A stretch of DNA of 64,000 bases from Pseudolysinimonas_A sp039912695 (GTDB lineage: Bacteria; Actinomycetota; Actinomycetes; Actinomycetales; Microbacteriaceae): assembly GCF_039912695.1 (NCBI RefSeq), contig NZ_JBDSPJ010000024.1, forward strand, positions 62,001 through 126,000, read 5' to 3'. Both the position numbers and the translations under genes were made by a program. Shown piece after piece: positions 30,146-37,894 of this stretch. The stretch's first letter is position 1; every line of letters begins with the position of its first letter. The notes under the pieces are model-generated. The model made no database searches. It saw nothing but the letters and a program-made list of their open reading frames with translations, and was not told the DNA's origin.

Positions 30146-31871
30146 GGTGATCTCCTTCGGGTGCGAGGGTATCGCTGACGGCACTCACGATGAGGGCGAG
30201 CGAGTGCGCACCCGGGTCGGCGGTGCCGACGCTCTTCTCGGCGTGTGGCCTGGCGCGGCCGAGGCGGGGCAGCAGGGCAGCGGTCTCGGCCGCCGCGGTC
30301 GTCGCCACCCCGGCTGCGGCTCGCCAGGCGTCGCGCAGCGAAGCGCCGGCCTCGATGCGGGCGTCGAGGGTGGCGCTGAACGGAACCAGGGCATCCACCA
30401 TCGTCTTGTCGCCGACGGTTGCCTTACCGTGGGTCGTCACGGCAAGCAGACCCGCTGCGACGCCGCGCGCGACGGTTCGGGCGTCGGGAGTGCCGACGTC
30501 GCCGAGCGATGTCGCGAGGGCGTCGAGAATGAGGCCCCAGAGCACCCCCGAGGTGCCGCCGGCCCGATCCGACCAGGCGTCGGCAGCACGAGTCAGAGTG
30601 GACCCCGCTCCCGCTCCCGCGGCTTCCGCCGCCCGGGCCGCGGTGAGCGCCGCGTGGGATCCGCGCTGCATGCCGATACCGTGGTCGCCGTCGCCGGCCA
30701 CGGCATCCATTCGCCCGAGCTCGTCGGCATGTGTGTCGATGACCTCGGTGATCGCCTCGAGCGCGGCCACGACGAGGGTGGCGGTGTGCTGCGAGTTGTC
30801 GTCGGTGGGCGCGAGGGCCGCCGCAGGCTCGGCGGTCGACTCGGTGGTCGTCGACACCGCACGAGCCGCGGGAGACACGGCACCGCGACGGTAGGCGGGG
30901 GAGTCGACGGGCGTCGCCCAGAGCGTCTCGAGTTCTTCGTCGGGCCAGAACAGCGTGAGCGATGTGCCCGCCATGTCGAAACTCGTGCAGTACTCGCCGA
31001 CGTGCGGATCGACGATCTCGAGCCCGGCAGCGTCGAGTAGCTGGGCGATGCGTCGGTAGACGACGAACATCTCCTCGTATTTCAGTGACCCCAACCCGTT
31101 CAGCAGGGGGACGACGCGCGTACCGGCACCGGCCGGCGTCTCGTCGAGCAGGCGGGCGACGAGCAACTCAGCCAACTCGTCGGCCGTCGGCACGTCGACC
31201 TCGTCGATGCCCGGCTCGCCGTGGATGCCGAGGCCGATCGCCATCCGTCCCGCGGGTACCTCGAACAGTGGGGCGGCGGCGCCGGGCAGCGTGCAGCCGC
31301 TGAACGCGACGCCGAATGAGCGGGTACGGTCGTTCGCCCGCGCGGCGATTCGGGCGGTTGCGGCGAGGTCGTACCCGGCTTCGGCGGCGGCGCTCGCGAT
31401 GCGAAAGACCACGAGGTCGCCCGCGATGCCGCGGCGGCGCTCGAGTTGTGTTGCGGGGGCGCTGAAGATGTCGTCGGTGATGATCACGGTCTGGCACGGG
31501 ATGCCCTCGGCCCGCAGTCGCTCTTGGGCGGCGTCGAAGTTGAGCACGTCGCCGGCGTAGTTGCCGTAGCTCAGCAACACGCCGCCGCCACGATTCGCAG
31601 CCACCGCGACGCTGCGCACCTGCTGAGCCGAGGGTGACGCAAAGAGTTCGCCCATGGCGGCGCCGTGCGCGAGACCCTGACCGACGAGCCCACCGAACGC
31701 GGGGTAGTGACCCGAGCCGCCACCGATGACGACGGCGACCTGCCCGTCGGGCACCTCGGTGCTGCGGATGACTCCGCCGCCGACCCGCCGCACCTGGCTG
31801 CCGTTGGCCGCGACGAACCCGTCGATCATCTCCGCGACGAAGTCGGCCGGGTCGTTCCACAGTCGAGTCAT
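30138..31871 (-). CDS. DhaK-DhaL fusion kinase (dihydroxyacetone/L-erythrulose kinase)
   Basis: 577 residues. DhaK part (about 1-330): GGGSGHYPAFGGLVG, and GLGIHGEPG with the histidine that binds the ketone substrate covalently. A Ala/Thr-rich linker follows. DhaL part (about 370-570): DAVAGDGDHGIGM, whose aspartates hold Mg-ATP, and THGKATVGDKTMVDAL. ATP-dependent kinases of this form phosphorylate dihydroxyacetone or, in tetritol pathways, L-erythrulose (LerK). Together with the TPI-like and RpiB-like genes the latter is more likely. ATG overlaps the gntR stop. Confidence 0.92.
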   Translation of the reverse strand: MTRLWNDPADFVAEMIDGFVAANGSQVRRVGGGVIRSTEVPDGQVAVVIGGGSGHYPAFGGLVGQGLAHGAAMGELFASPSAQQVRSVAVAANRGGGVLLSYGNYAGDVLNFDAAQERLRAEGIPCQTVIITDDIFSAPATQLERRRGIAGDLVVFRIASAAAEAGYDLAATARIAARANDRTRSFGVAFSGCTLPGAAAPLFEVPAGRMAIGLGIHGEPGIDEVDVPTADELAELLVARLLDETPAGAGTRVVPLLNGLGSLKYEEMFVVYRRIAQLLDAAGLEIVDPHVGEYCTSFDMAGTSLTLFWPDEELETLWATPVDSPAYRRGAVSPAARAVSTTTESTAEPAAALAPTDDNSQHTATLVVAALEAITEVIDTHADELGRMDAVAGDGDHGIGMQRGSHAALTAARAAEAAGAGAGSTLTRAADAWSDRAGGTSGVLWGLILDALATSLGDVGTPDARTVARGVAAGLLAVTTHGKATVGDKTMVDALVPFSATLDARIEAGASLRDAWRAAAGVATTAAAETAALLPRLGRARPHAEKSVGTADPGAHSLALIVSAVSDTLAPEGDHHG

Positions 31872-32596
31872 GCCGACTCCTCTCGGGGGGCGAGGCCGCG
31901 CTGAAGGTCTTCGCGGGTCTGGGTCAGGTGCTGCCGCATCGCCGCGGCCGCGCGCAAGGGGTTGCGCGCGATGAGGGCGTCGTAGATCTCTTCGTGCTCG
32001 GCGATGAGGTCGTCGATCTGCGGGCCGTGGGCCGCGACGTGTCCCCGCAGGCTCTCGAGACGGCTGGCCGCGAGCGGTTGCTCCATGCCATCCATCAGCA
32101 GGTCGAACATCCGGTTTCCGCTCGCCGTTGCGATCCGTGCGTGAAACTGCAGGTCGGCCGCGTTGTAAGCGGTGCCGTCGTGCTTCTCGGAGCGCATCCG
32201 GTCCAGCGCCTCGCCGATCGCCGCACGTTCCTCGTCGGTCGCGCGTTCGGCGGCGAGGGCGCTCGCGCTCACCTCGATCGCGAGCCGCAGTTCGAGCAGT
32301 TCGAGCAGGGCATTCTGGTCGCGCCGCACGGCCGCCGAGAAGAAGGCGTTGAGCGGCTCAGAGGTGGGATGCGCGACGGTCGAACGTCGACCGCGCTGCA
32401 CCTGCACGAGTCCGCGGGCGGCGAGAAACTTGATGCCTTCCCGCACCGTCAACCTGTTGATGTCGAGGTCTTCGGCGAGTTCGCCTTCCGAGGGCAGGTC
32501 GTCGCCGGCTGCGAGGCCGCCGTCGAGGATGAGGCTTTCGAGATGCCGTACGACGAGGTCGGGGCCGGACTCGGCAACGCGTCCTGTGCTCGCCAT
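31868..32596 (-). CDS. GntR-family (FadR/FCD subfamily) regulator
   Basis: 242 residues from ATG 32596 (AGAAGGG ribosome site); the frame is open further upstream but the homology starts here. N-terminal winged helix: LPSEGELAEDLDINRLTVREGIKFLAARGLVQVQRG. C-terminal FCD domain with the metal/ligand residues ADLQFHARIATASGN and LIAEHEEIYDALIARNPLRAAAAMRQHL. It probably represses the kinase/isomerase operon it leads and the divergent operon, responding to a sugar acid or phosphate. Confidence 0.92.
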   Translation of the reverse strand: MASTGRVAESGPDLVVRHLESLILDGGLAAGDDLPSEGELAEDLDINRLTVREGIKFLAARGLVQVQRGRRSTVAHPTSEPLNAFFSAAVRRDQNALLELLELRLAIEVSASALAAERATDEERAAIGEALDRMRSEKHDGTAYNAADLQFHARIATASGNRMFDLLMDGMEQPLAASRLESLRGHVAAHGPQIDDLIAEHEEIYDALIARNPLRAAAAMRQHLTQTREDLQRGLAPREESA

Positions 32597-32650
32597 CGGG
32601 CATCCCTTCTCGCGGAACGGATCGTCGCCGCAGCCGTCCTCGCCAATGAT

Positions 32651-32665
32651 GTCAGATATCAGATA
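32651..32665. promoter_or_regulatory. Candidate GntR operator in the divergent gap
   Basis: GTCAGATATCAGATA contains a near-palindrome centred on GATATC (32655-32660), the style of FCD-subfamily sites. It lies between gntR and the TIM-barrel gene. Confidence 0.45.
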
Positions 32666-32717
32666 GGGTGGCGAGCGCCCGCGCTGGTGGGCACCCTTCG
32701 ATGACGAAAGGCTCCGG

Positions 32718-33614
32718 ATGTCATCCCCCTCGCGCTGGACCATCGCCGCCGCGATGCTCAATTTTTCGAGCCAGCAGGATGCCGCCCCCGAGGCGTGGGC
32801 GCTGTCGCTCGCGCAGGTTGCCCGCGCCGGTTTCGACTTCGTCGACCCGACCGACAGCTGGCTTCGGGTGGGCGACCTTGAGCCATCACGGCTCGCCGAC
32901 TTTCAGGCGGTTGTCGCCGCGGCCGGGCTGAGTGTTCCCGCGATCTCGACGGCGCGTCGCAGTGTCATCGACCCCGACGGCGACCTCGACAATCTCGCCT
33001 ACAGCCACCGCGTGATCGACGCCGCCGCGGCGATCGGAGCGCGCCACGTTTCGGTCAGCCTGATGCGGGGGCTCACGCCGGCGCAACGCGCCGTCACCTG
33101 GTTCTGGACGGTGCCGGGCGACATCGACCCCGTCGACGAGTCGCTGTGGTCTCTCGCCGTCACCCGGTTGCGCGAACTCGGGCAGCACGCCGAATCGGTG
33201 GGCGTCGACCTCTCGCTCGAGATGTACGAAGACACCTACCTCGGCTCGGCCGAACAAGCGGTGCGACTGCTCACCGAGATCGACTGCCCGGCCGTGTGGC
33301 TGAACCCCGACCTCGGCAACCTGGTACGGCGGCAGGGTCCGGTCGAGCACTGGCTCGACATCATGCGCGCGACAGCGCCGCACACGCGGTACTGGCACGT
33401 CAAGAACGTCCTGCGTCTCGAAGATCCCGCCAGCGGCACAGTTTTCACGGCGCCGGCACCCATGCCGTCGGGGGTCATCGACTACCGAACGGCCGTTGCG
33501 GTGCTTCTCGAAGCGGGCTTCTCGGGGGCGTTCCTCGTCGAGAACTACGGCGGAGACGGCCTCGCCGTCAGCGCCGCCAACCGCGACTACCTGCTCTCGC
33601 TGCTGCCTGAGTAG
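32718..33614 (+). CDS. Sugar-phosphate isomerase/epimerase-like TIM-barrel protein
   Basis: 298 residues of the xylose-isomerase-like (AP endonuclease 2) TIM-barrel family. Likely metal/active-site residues are the glutamate in LSLEMYEDTYLG, the aspartate in WLNPDLGNLV, the histidine in RYWHVKNVLR and the final glutamate in FLVENYGGDG. Members include isomerases, epimerases and decarboxylases of sugar acids; in apiose/isoapionate catabolism a relative (OiaC) releases L-erythrulose by decarboxylation. This would link it to the divergent erythrulose kinase operon, but that is inference. Confidence 0.8.
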   Translation: MSSPSRWTIAAAMLNFSSQQDAAPEAWALSLAQVARAGFDFVDPTDSWLRVGDLEPSRLADFQAVVAAAGLSVPAISTARRSVIDPDGDLDNLAYSHRVIDAAAAIGARHVSVSLMRGLTPAQRAVTWFWTVPGDIDPVDESLWSLAVTRLRELGQHAESVGVDLSLEMYEDTYLGSAEQAVRLLTEIDCPAVWLNPDLGNLVRRQGPVEHWLDIMRATAPHTRYWHVKNVLRLEDPASGTVFTAPAPMPSGVIDYRTAVAVLLEAGFSGAFLVENYGGDGLAVSAANRDYLLSLLPE

Positions 33615-33642
33615 CGACCCGCCCCCTTCAAGAGGAGTCCCC

Positions 33643-34638
33643 GTGATCGACAACATCCGAACCATCGCCGTCGTTGGCAGCGGCTACATGGGCGGCGGCA
33701 TCGCCCAGTCGCTCGCGATCGTCGGCTTTCCGGTCGTGATCGCCGACGTCTCGGTGCAGTACGCCGAAGCCGCCCGCGCGCGCCTGATCGACGAGGCCGA
33801 CCGGTTTGAAGCCAGCGGCGTCTTCCCTGTAGGGGCGGCAGACGCGGTGCGCAAAAACCTCACCGTCGCCCGCGACATCGAGACCGCCGTCGCGCACGTC
33901 GACTTCGTGCAGGAGGCGGTTTCAGAGGTCGTCGCGATCAAGCACGAGGTGCTGGCCCGCATCTCGGCGGCCGCATCGCCCGAGGCCATCATCGGCAGCA
34001 ACACGTCGACGATTCCGGTGAGCGAACTCGATGTCGCCGTCGTCGGACCTGAGCGGTTCCTCAACGTGCACTGGAGCAACCCGGCTCCCTTCGTGCCGGG
34101 CGTCGAACTCATCGTCGGGCGGAAAACCGACCGGGCGACCCTCCCAATTGTGAAGCGCATGCTGACCCGAGCCGGCCGGTCGGGCGCCGAAGTCGCCGAC
34201 GTTCCCGGGTTTGTGCTGAACCGCCTGCAGTACGTGTTGCTCAAAGAGGCAGCGTCGATCGTCGAGGAGGGAGTCGCGAGCATCCAGGACGTCGACACGA
34301 TCGTGCGCACCACCTTCGGATTTCGACTCGCGTTTTTCGGACCGTTCGCGATCGCCGACATGGCGGGGCTGGATGTCTACGCCAACGGGTTCCACACCTT
34401 CGAGGAGGGGTTCGGCCCCCGACTGGCGGCGCCGCAACTGCTACTCGACCAGGTCGCGGCCGGCCGTCACGGGGTGAAGAACGGTGGCGGTTGGACCGGG
34501 GATGTCGACGCCGACCGCCTGCGTGCCCTCGAGGACTACCGTGCCCGTGCCTACAGCGCCCTGGTGCGCCTGCGCGCCGACCTCGGGCCGTCGCCGCTCG
34601 AAGCAGACGCGGTCGCCCCGGCCGCCACGGAGAGCTGA
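33643..34638 (+). CDS. 3-hydroxyacyl-CoA-dehydrogenase-like enzyme, possibly a sugar-acid 3-dehydrogenase
   Basis: 331 residues from GTG 33643 (AAGAGGAG ribosome site). The NAD site is IAVVGSGYMGGGIAQSLAIVG. The middle has VQEAVSEVVAIKHEVLARIS and GSNTSTIPVSEL; NVHWSNPAPFVPGVELIVG holds the family histidine; the C-terminal helical domain follows. The family includes L-gulonate 3-dehydrogenase (lambda-crystallin type), which fits a sugar-acid operon better than fatty-acid oxidation, since no thiolase or acyl-CoA genes are near. It would make a 3-keto acid for the TIM-barrel protein. Confidence 0.82.
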   Translation: MIDNIRTIAVVGSGYMGGGIAQSLAIVGFPVVIADVSVQYAEAARARLIDEADRFEASGVFPVGAADAVRKNLTVARDIETAVAHVDFVQEAVSEVVAIKHEVLARISAAASPEAIIGSNTSTIPVSELDVAVVGPERFLNVHWSNPAPFVPGVELIVGRKTDRATLPIVKRMLTRAGRSGAEVADVPGFVLNRLQYVLLKEAASIVEEGVASIQDVDTIVRTTFGFRLAFFGPFAIADMAGLDVYANGFHTFEEGFGPRLAAPQLLLDQVAAGRHGVKNGGGWTGDVDADRLRALEDYRARAYSALVRLRADLGPSPLEADAVAPAATES

Positions 34639-34641
34639 GCG

Positions 34642-35514
34642 ATGCGCGTTCCGTGTGCGGTGACAGTGCTCGACCCGCGCATGGTGGGCGTGCTCAGCGA
34701 CTCGAACTTCGCGGTGCCGTTCAGTGACGGCCGGTGGCTTGAAGGCCCGGCCTACTCCGCGCAAGGTCGCTACCTGCTGTTCAGCGACATCCCCAACGAC
34801 CGCACACTGCGACTCGACGAGATGTCGGGAAAGGTGGCGGTGTTCGACTCGCCGTCGCGTTTCGCGAACGGCCGAACCTTCGACCGCAACGGGCGGGCGG
34901 TCACCTGCCTGCACGGCGACCGCGCCGTCGTGCGCCGCGAGCACGACGGAACCGAGACGCTCATCGCCGCCGAGTACGCGGGCCGTCGGCTCAACAGCCC
35001 CAACGACGTCGTCGTCGACTCGCGCGGAGACATCTGGTTCACCGACCCGACCTACGGAATCGTCAGCGACTACGAGGGCCACGCGGCCGAGCCCGAGCAG
35101 CCCGTGCGCGGGCTGTACCGCTGGCACGACGCTGACGGCACCCTCGAACTCGTCACCGGCGACTTCGATCAGCCCAACGGCCTCGCCTTCACCCCCGACG
35201 AGAGCTCGCTGTACGTCGTCGACAGCGGTCGCGGCTCGATCACCGAACTCCCGCTGACCGGCGACAGGGTGCCGCGAGTCGTCGTCGCGGGCGACTACCG
35301 GTTCGATGGCATCCGCGTTGACCCCGAGGGGCGTATCTGGGCGGCAACCGTGCGCGGAGTAAGTTGCTTCGACGCGGACGGGGTCGAGATGCTGCAGATC
35401 GCCGTACCCGAGCGGGTGTCGAACCTCACCTTCGGCGGCCGGCAGGGCAATGTGCTCTACCTCACCGCGACGACGTCGCTGTATGCGGTGCGCACCTCGA
35501 TCACCGGGCGCTGA
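34642..35514 (+). CDS. SMP-30/gluconolactonase-family lactonase
   Basis: 290 residues forming a six-bladed beta-propeller. LEGPAYSAQGRYLLFSDIPNDR, RLNSPNDVVVDSRGDIWFTDPTYG, QPNGLAFTPDESSLYVVDSG and DGIRVDPEGRIWAAT are the blades that carry the divalent-metal ligands (E, N, N, D). It hydrolyses an aldonolactone to the aldonate, supplying the dehydrogenase just upstream. The gap to the upstream gene is three bases, so they are co-transcribed. Confidence 0.88.
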   Translation: MRVPCAVTVLDPRMVGVLSDSNFAVPFSDGRWLEGPAYSAQGRYLLFSDIPNDRTLRLDEMSGKVAVFDSPSRFANGRTFDRNGRAVTCLHGDRAVVRREHDGTETLIAAEYAGRRLNSPNDVVVDSRGDIWFTDPTYGIVSDYEGHAAEPEQPVRGLYRWHDADGTLELVTGDFDQPNGLAFTPDESSLYVVDSGRGSITELPLTGDRVPRVVVAGDYRFDGIRVDPEGRIWAATVRGVSCFDADGVEMLQIAVPERVSNLTFGGRQGNVLYLTATTSLYAVRTSITGR

Positions 35515-35559
35515 GCCGCGGTCGGCGGCATCCCGGCGGGGGCCTGAGAGGATCTACCC

Positions 35560-36822
35560 ATGACCACACCCGGCGCTACCTGGGCACGCACGCACCTGTT
35601 CGGCGCCCAAGATCTCATCGAAGCGACCACGGTGGATGAGGTGGTCGCCGCCCTGCAGACGGCCGGCCCGGTGCGCGCTCTCGGCACCCGACACTCGTTC
35701 AATGACCTCGCTGACACGTCGGGCACCCTCGTCAGCGTGACCGGCATCCCGATGGATGCCGTGCTCGACGAAACCCGTCGCGAGGTCACCGTGGGCGGCG
35801 GCACTCGGTACGGCGTTCTCGCCCGCTGGCTGGAAGACCGCGGCTGGGCGCTGCACAACCTCGGCTCACTGCCGCACATCTCCATCGCGGGCGCGATCGC
35901 CACCGGCACCCACGGGTCGGGGCACGGCAACGGCAACCTCGCGACCGCCGTGCGTGCGCTCGAACTCGTGGATGCGACCGGGGCGCTCGTGCGGGTCGGG
36001 CAGGACGACCCCGACTTCGCCGCAATCGTCGTCGGGTTGGGTGCGGTCGGCATCGTCACCCGGGTCACCCTGGCGATCGAACCGAGTTACCGGATGCGGC
36101 AAGACGTCTACGCGGGACTCACCTGGGATACGTTCCTGGCCGACACCGACGCGGTGACCGGATCCGCGTACAGCGTGAGCGTCTTCACGACCTGGGACGG
36201 CGACATCGTCGGCGACGTGTGGCGCAAGTCGCGGCTGGATGCCGACCCGGAGCGGGCAGACCCGGACCTTCCCGCGGAGTGGTTCGGCGCGCGATGGCAG
36301 GACGCGACCCGTGAACTGGTCGGCTCGACCGAGAACCTCACCACGCAGCTCGGGACGCCCGGCGCCTGGGCCGACCGGCTGACGCACTTTCGCCTCGACA
36401 GTGTGCCGAGCAACGGCGACGAGATCCAGAGCGAGTACTTCATCGCGCGCGCCGACGCCCGCCCGGCACTTGAGGCGGTGCGGGCACTCAGCTCGCGGGT
36501 GACCCCGCACCTCATGGTCACCGAACTTCGCACGATCGCCGCCGACCAGCTCTGGCTGAGCGGGGCGTACGAGCGTGACGCCCTCGCCATCCACTTCACC
36601 TGGCTCAACCACCCGGATGCCGTTCGCGAACTGCTGCCCGAAATCGAGCGGGTGCTCGCGCCGTTCGACCCGCGTCCGCACTGGGGCAAGTGGCACAGCA
36701 TGGACCGGTCGCTCATCGAACGCACCGTGCCGCGCCTGGCCGACGCCCGAGCGGTGTTCGAGCGCCGTGACCCGGAAGGGCGGTTCGCGAACGCGCACCT
36801 TCGCGCGCTCGGCGTGCGCTAG
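35560..36822 (+). CDS. Alditol/xylitol oxidase-type FAD enzyme
   Basis: 420 residues of the VAO flavoprotein family with a C-terminal ALO domain. GTRHSFN (H45) is the covalent histidyl-FAD site of alditol oxidases. GSLPHISIAGAIATGTHGSG and NGNLATAVRALELV bind FAD, and PHWGKWHSM is the C-terminal substrate region. It oxidises the primary hydroxyl of polyols (xylitol, sorbitol, threitol) to aldoses with release of H2O2. Position after the lactonase suggests it belongs to the polyol/sugar-acid set. Confidence 0.88.
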   Translation: MTTPGATWARTHLFGAQDLIEATTVDEVVAALQTAGPVRALGTRHSFNDLADTSGTLVSVTGIPMDAVLDETRREVTVGGGTRYGVLARWLEDRGWALHNLGSLPHISIAGAIATGTHGSGHGNGNLATAVRALELVDATGALVRVGQDDPDFAAIVVGLGAVGIVTRVTLAIEPSYRMRQDVYAGLTWDTFLADTDAVTGSAYSVSVFTTWDGDIVGDVWRKSRLDADPERADPDLPAEWFGARWQDATRELVGSTENLTTQLGTPGAWADRLTHFRLDSVPSNGDEIQSEYFIARADARPALEAVRALSSRVTPHLMVTELRTIAADQLWLSGAYERDALAIHFTWLNHPDAVRELLPEIERVLAPFDPRPHWGKWHSMDRSLIERTVPRLADARAVFERRDPEGRFANAHLRALGVR

Positions 36823-36851
36823 GGCTCTTCCACCCTGTCGGTGCCCGTGGG

Positions 36852-36857
36852 TAGCGT
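36852..36857 (+). promoter_or_regulatory. -10 box (TAGCGT), leaderless type
   Basis: TAGCGT ends six bases before ATG 36864. Confidence 0.45.
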
Positions 36858-36863
36858 CGCCCC

Positions 36864-37847
36864 ATGGCGATTGACCCAGGAACGCTCGACTGGCTTCTCG
36901 ACTCCGACCCCGCGTTGCGCTGGCAGGTCGAACGTGATCTCGCGGCAGAATCGCCCGAAGTGTGGCAGGCCACGCGTGCGCGGGTCGCGACCGAGGGGTT
37001 CGGGGCGCGGCTGCTCGCGCTTCAGGATGCCGACGGCCAGTGGGCGGGCGGCTCCTACTTTCCGGCGGGCTACTTTGACAGCCCCGAGAAAGATGAGCCC
37101 GGTCAACCGTGGAACGCGACGACTTGGAGCCTCAATTCGTTGCGCGAATGGGGGATGCCGGCGGAGGCGCTCGGTGACACCGCGGCGAAACTCGCGCTCA
37201 ACAGCCGATGGGACTACAACGACGGGCCGTATTGGGAAGGCGAGGTGGATGTCTGCATCAACGCTTTCACCCTCGGCAACGGCGCCTGGTTGGGGGCGGA
37301 TGTCTCGACGCTCGTGACGTGGTTTCCCGAACACCGGATGTCTGACGGTGGCTGGAACTGTGAGGCCGAGGAGGGTTCCGGCTCGACCCGCTCGTCGGTG
37401 AATTCGACGTTGAACGCGGTGCGCGGCATCCTCGATTACGAGCGTCGTACGGGGGGTAGCGGCGCGGGGGACACGAGTCTCCGCGAGGCGCGGGCCACCG
37501 GCGAGGAGTACCTGCTCTCCCGGCTGCTGCGCAAAGTGTCGACCGGCGAAGAGGTGGTCCGGGGCGTGCGGGCGCTCGCCTATCCATTCCGTCACCACCA
37601 CACGGTGCTTCGCTCGGCCGATCACTTCCGTCGCGCCTCCCTGCATGACGGCACCGCTCCCGACGCTCGGCTCGAGGAGACGATCGAGATCATCCGTGCG
37701 AGACGTCAACCCGACAGCACGTTTCTGCAGGACTACCGCTATCCGGGTCGGATGTGGTTCGAGGTCGACGTGCCCGAGGGTGAGCCGTCGAAGTGGGTTA
37801 CGTTCTACGCGACCCGTGTGCTCGATTGGTGGGACGCGACGCGCTGA
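36864..37847 (+). CDS. Squalene-cyclase-like alpha/alpha-toroid protein
   Basis: 327 residues with repeated QDADGQWAGGSYFP, WFPEHRMSDGGWNCE and QPDSTFLQDYRYPGRMWF units, the QW-type repeats of the prenyltransferase/squalene-cyclase toroid. The DxDD acid motif of true squalene-hopene cyclases is not present, so it is probably not a terpene cyclase. Proteins of this size are common, mostly unstudied, in actinobacteria. No obvious operon partner. Confidence 0.65.
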   Translation: MAIDPGTLDWLLDSDPALRWQVERDLAAESPEVWQATRARVATEGFGARLLALQDADGQWAGGSYFPAGYFDSPEKDEPGQPWNATTWSLNSLREWGMPAEALGDTAAKLALNSRWDYNDGPYWEGEVDVCINAFTLGNGAWLGADVSTLVTWFPEHRMSDGGWNCEAEEGSGSTRSSVNSTLNAVRGILDYERRTGGSGAGDTSLREARATGEEYLLSRLLRKVSTGEEVVRGVRALAYPFRHHHTVLRSADHFRRASLHDGTAPDARLEETIEIIRARRQPDSTFLQDYRYPGRMWFEVDVPEGEPSKWVTFYATRVLDWWDATR

Positions 37848-37894
37848 GTCACCCATCTGCATATCCCCCATCTCCACACCGACTGGACGCCCTC

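Noticed and set aside
36864..37847. Squalene-hopene cyclase
   Set aside because: Only 327 residues and no DxDD motif; only the toroid repeats are similar.
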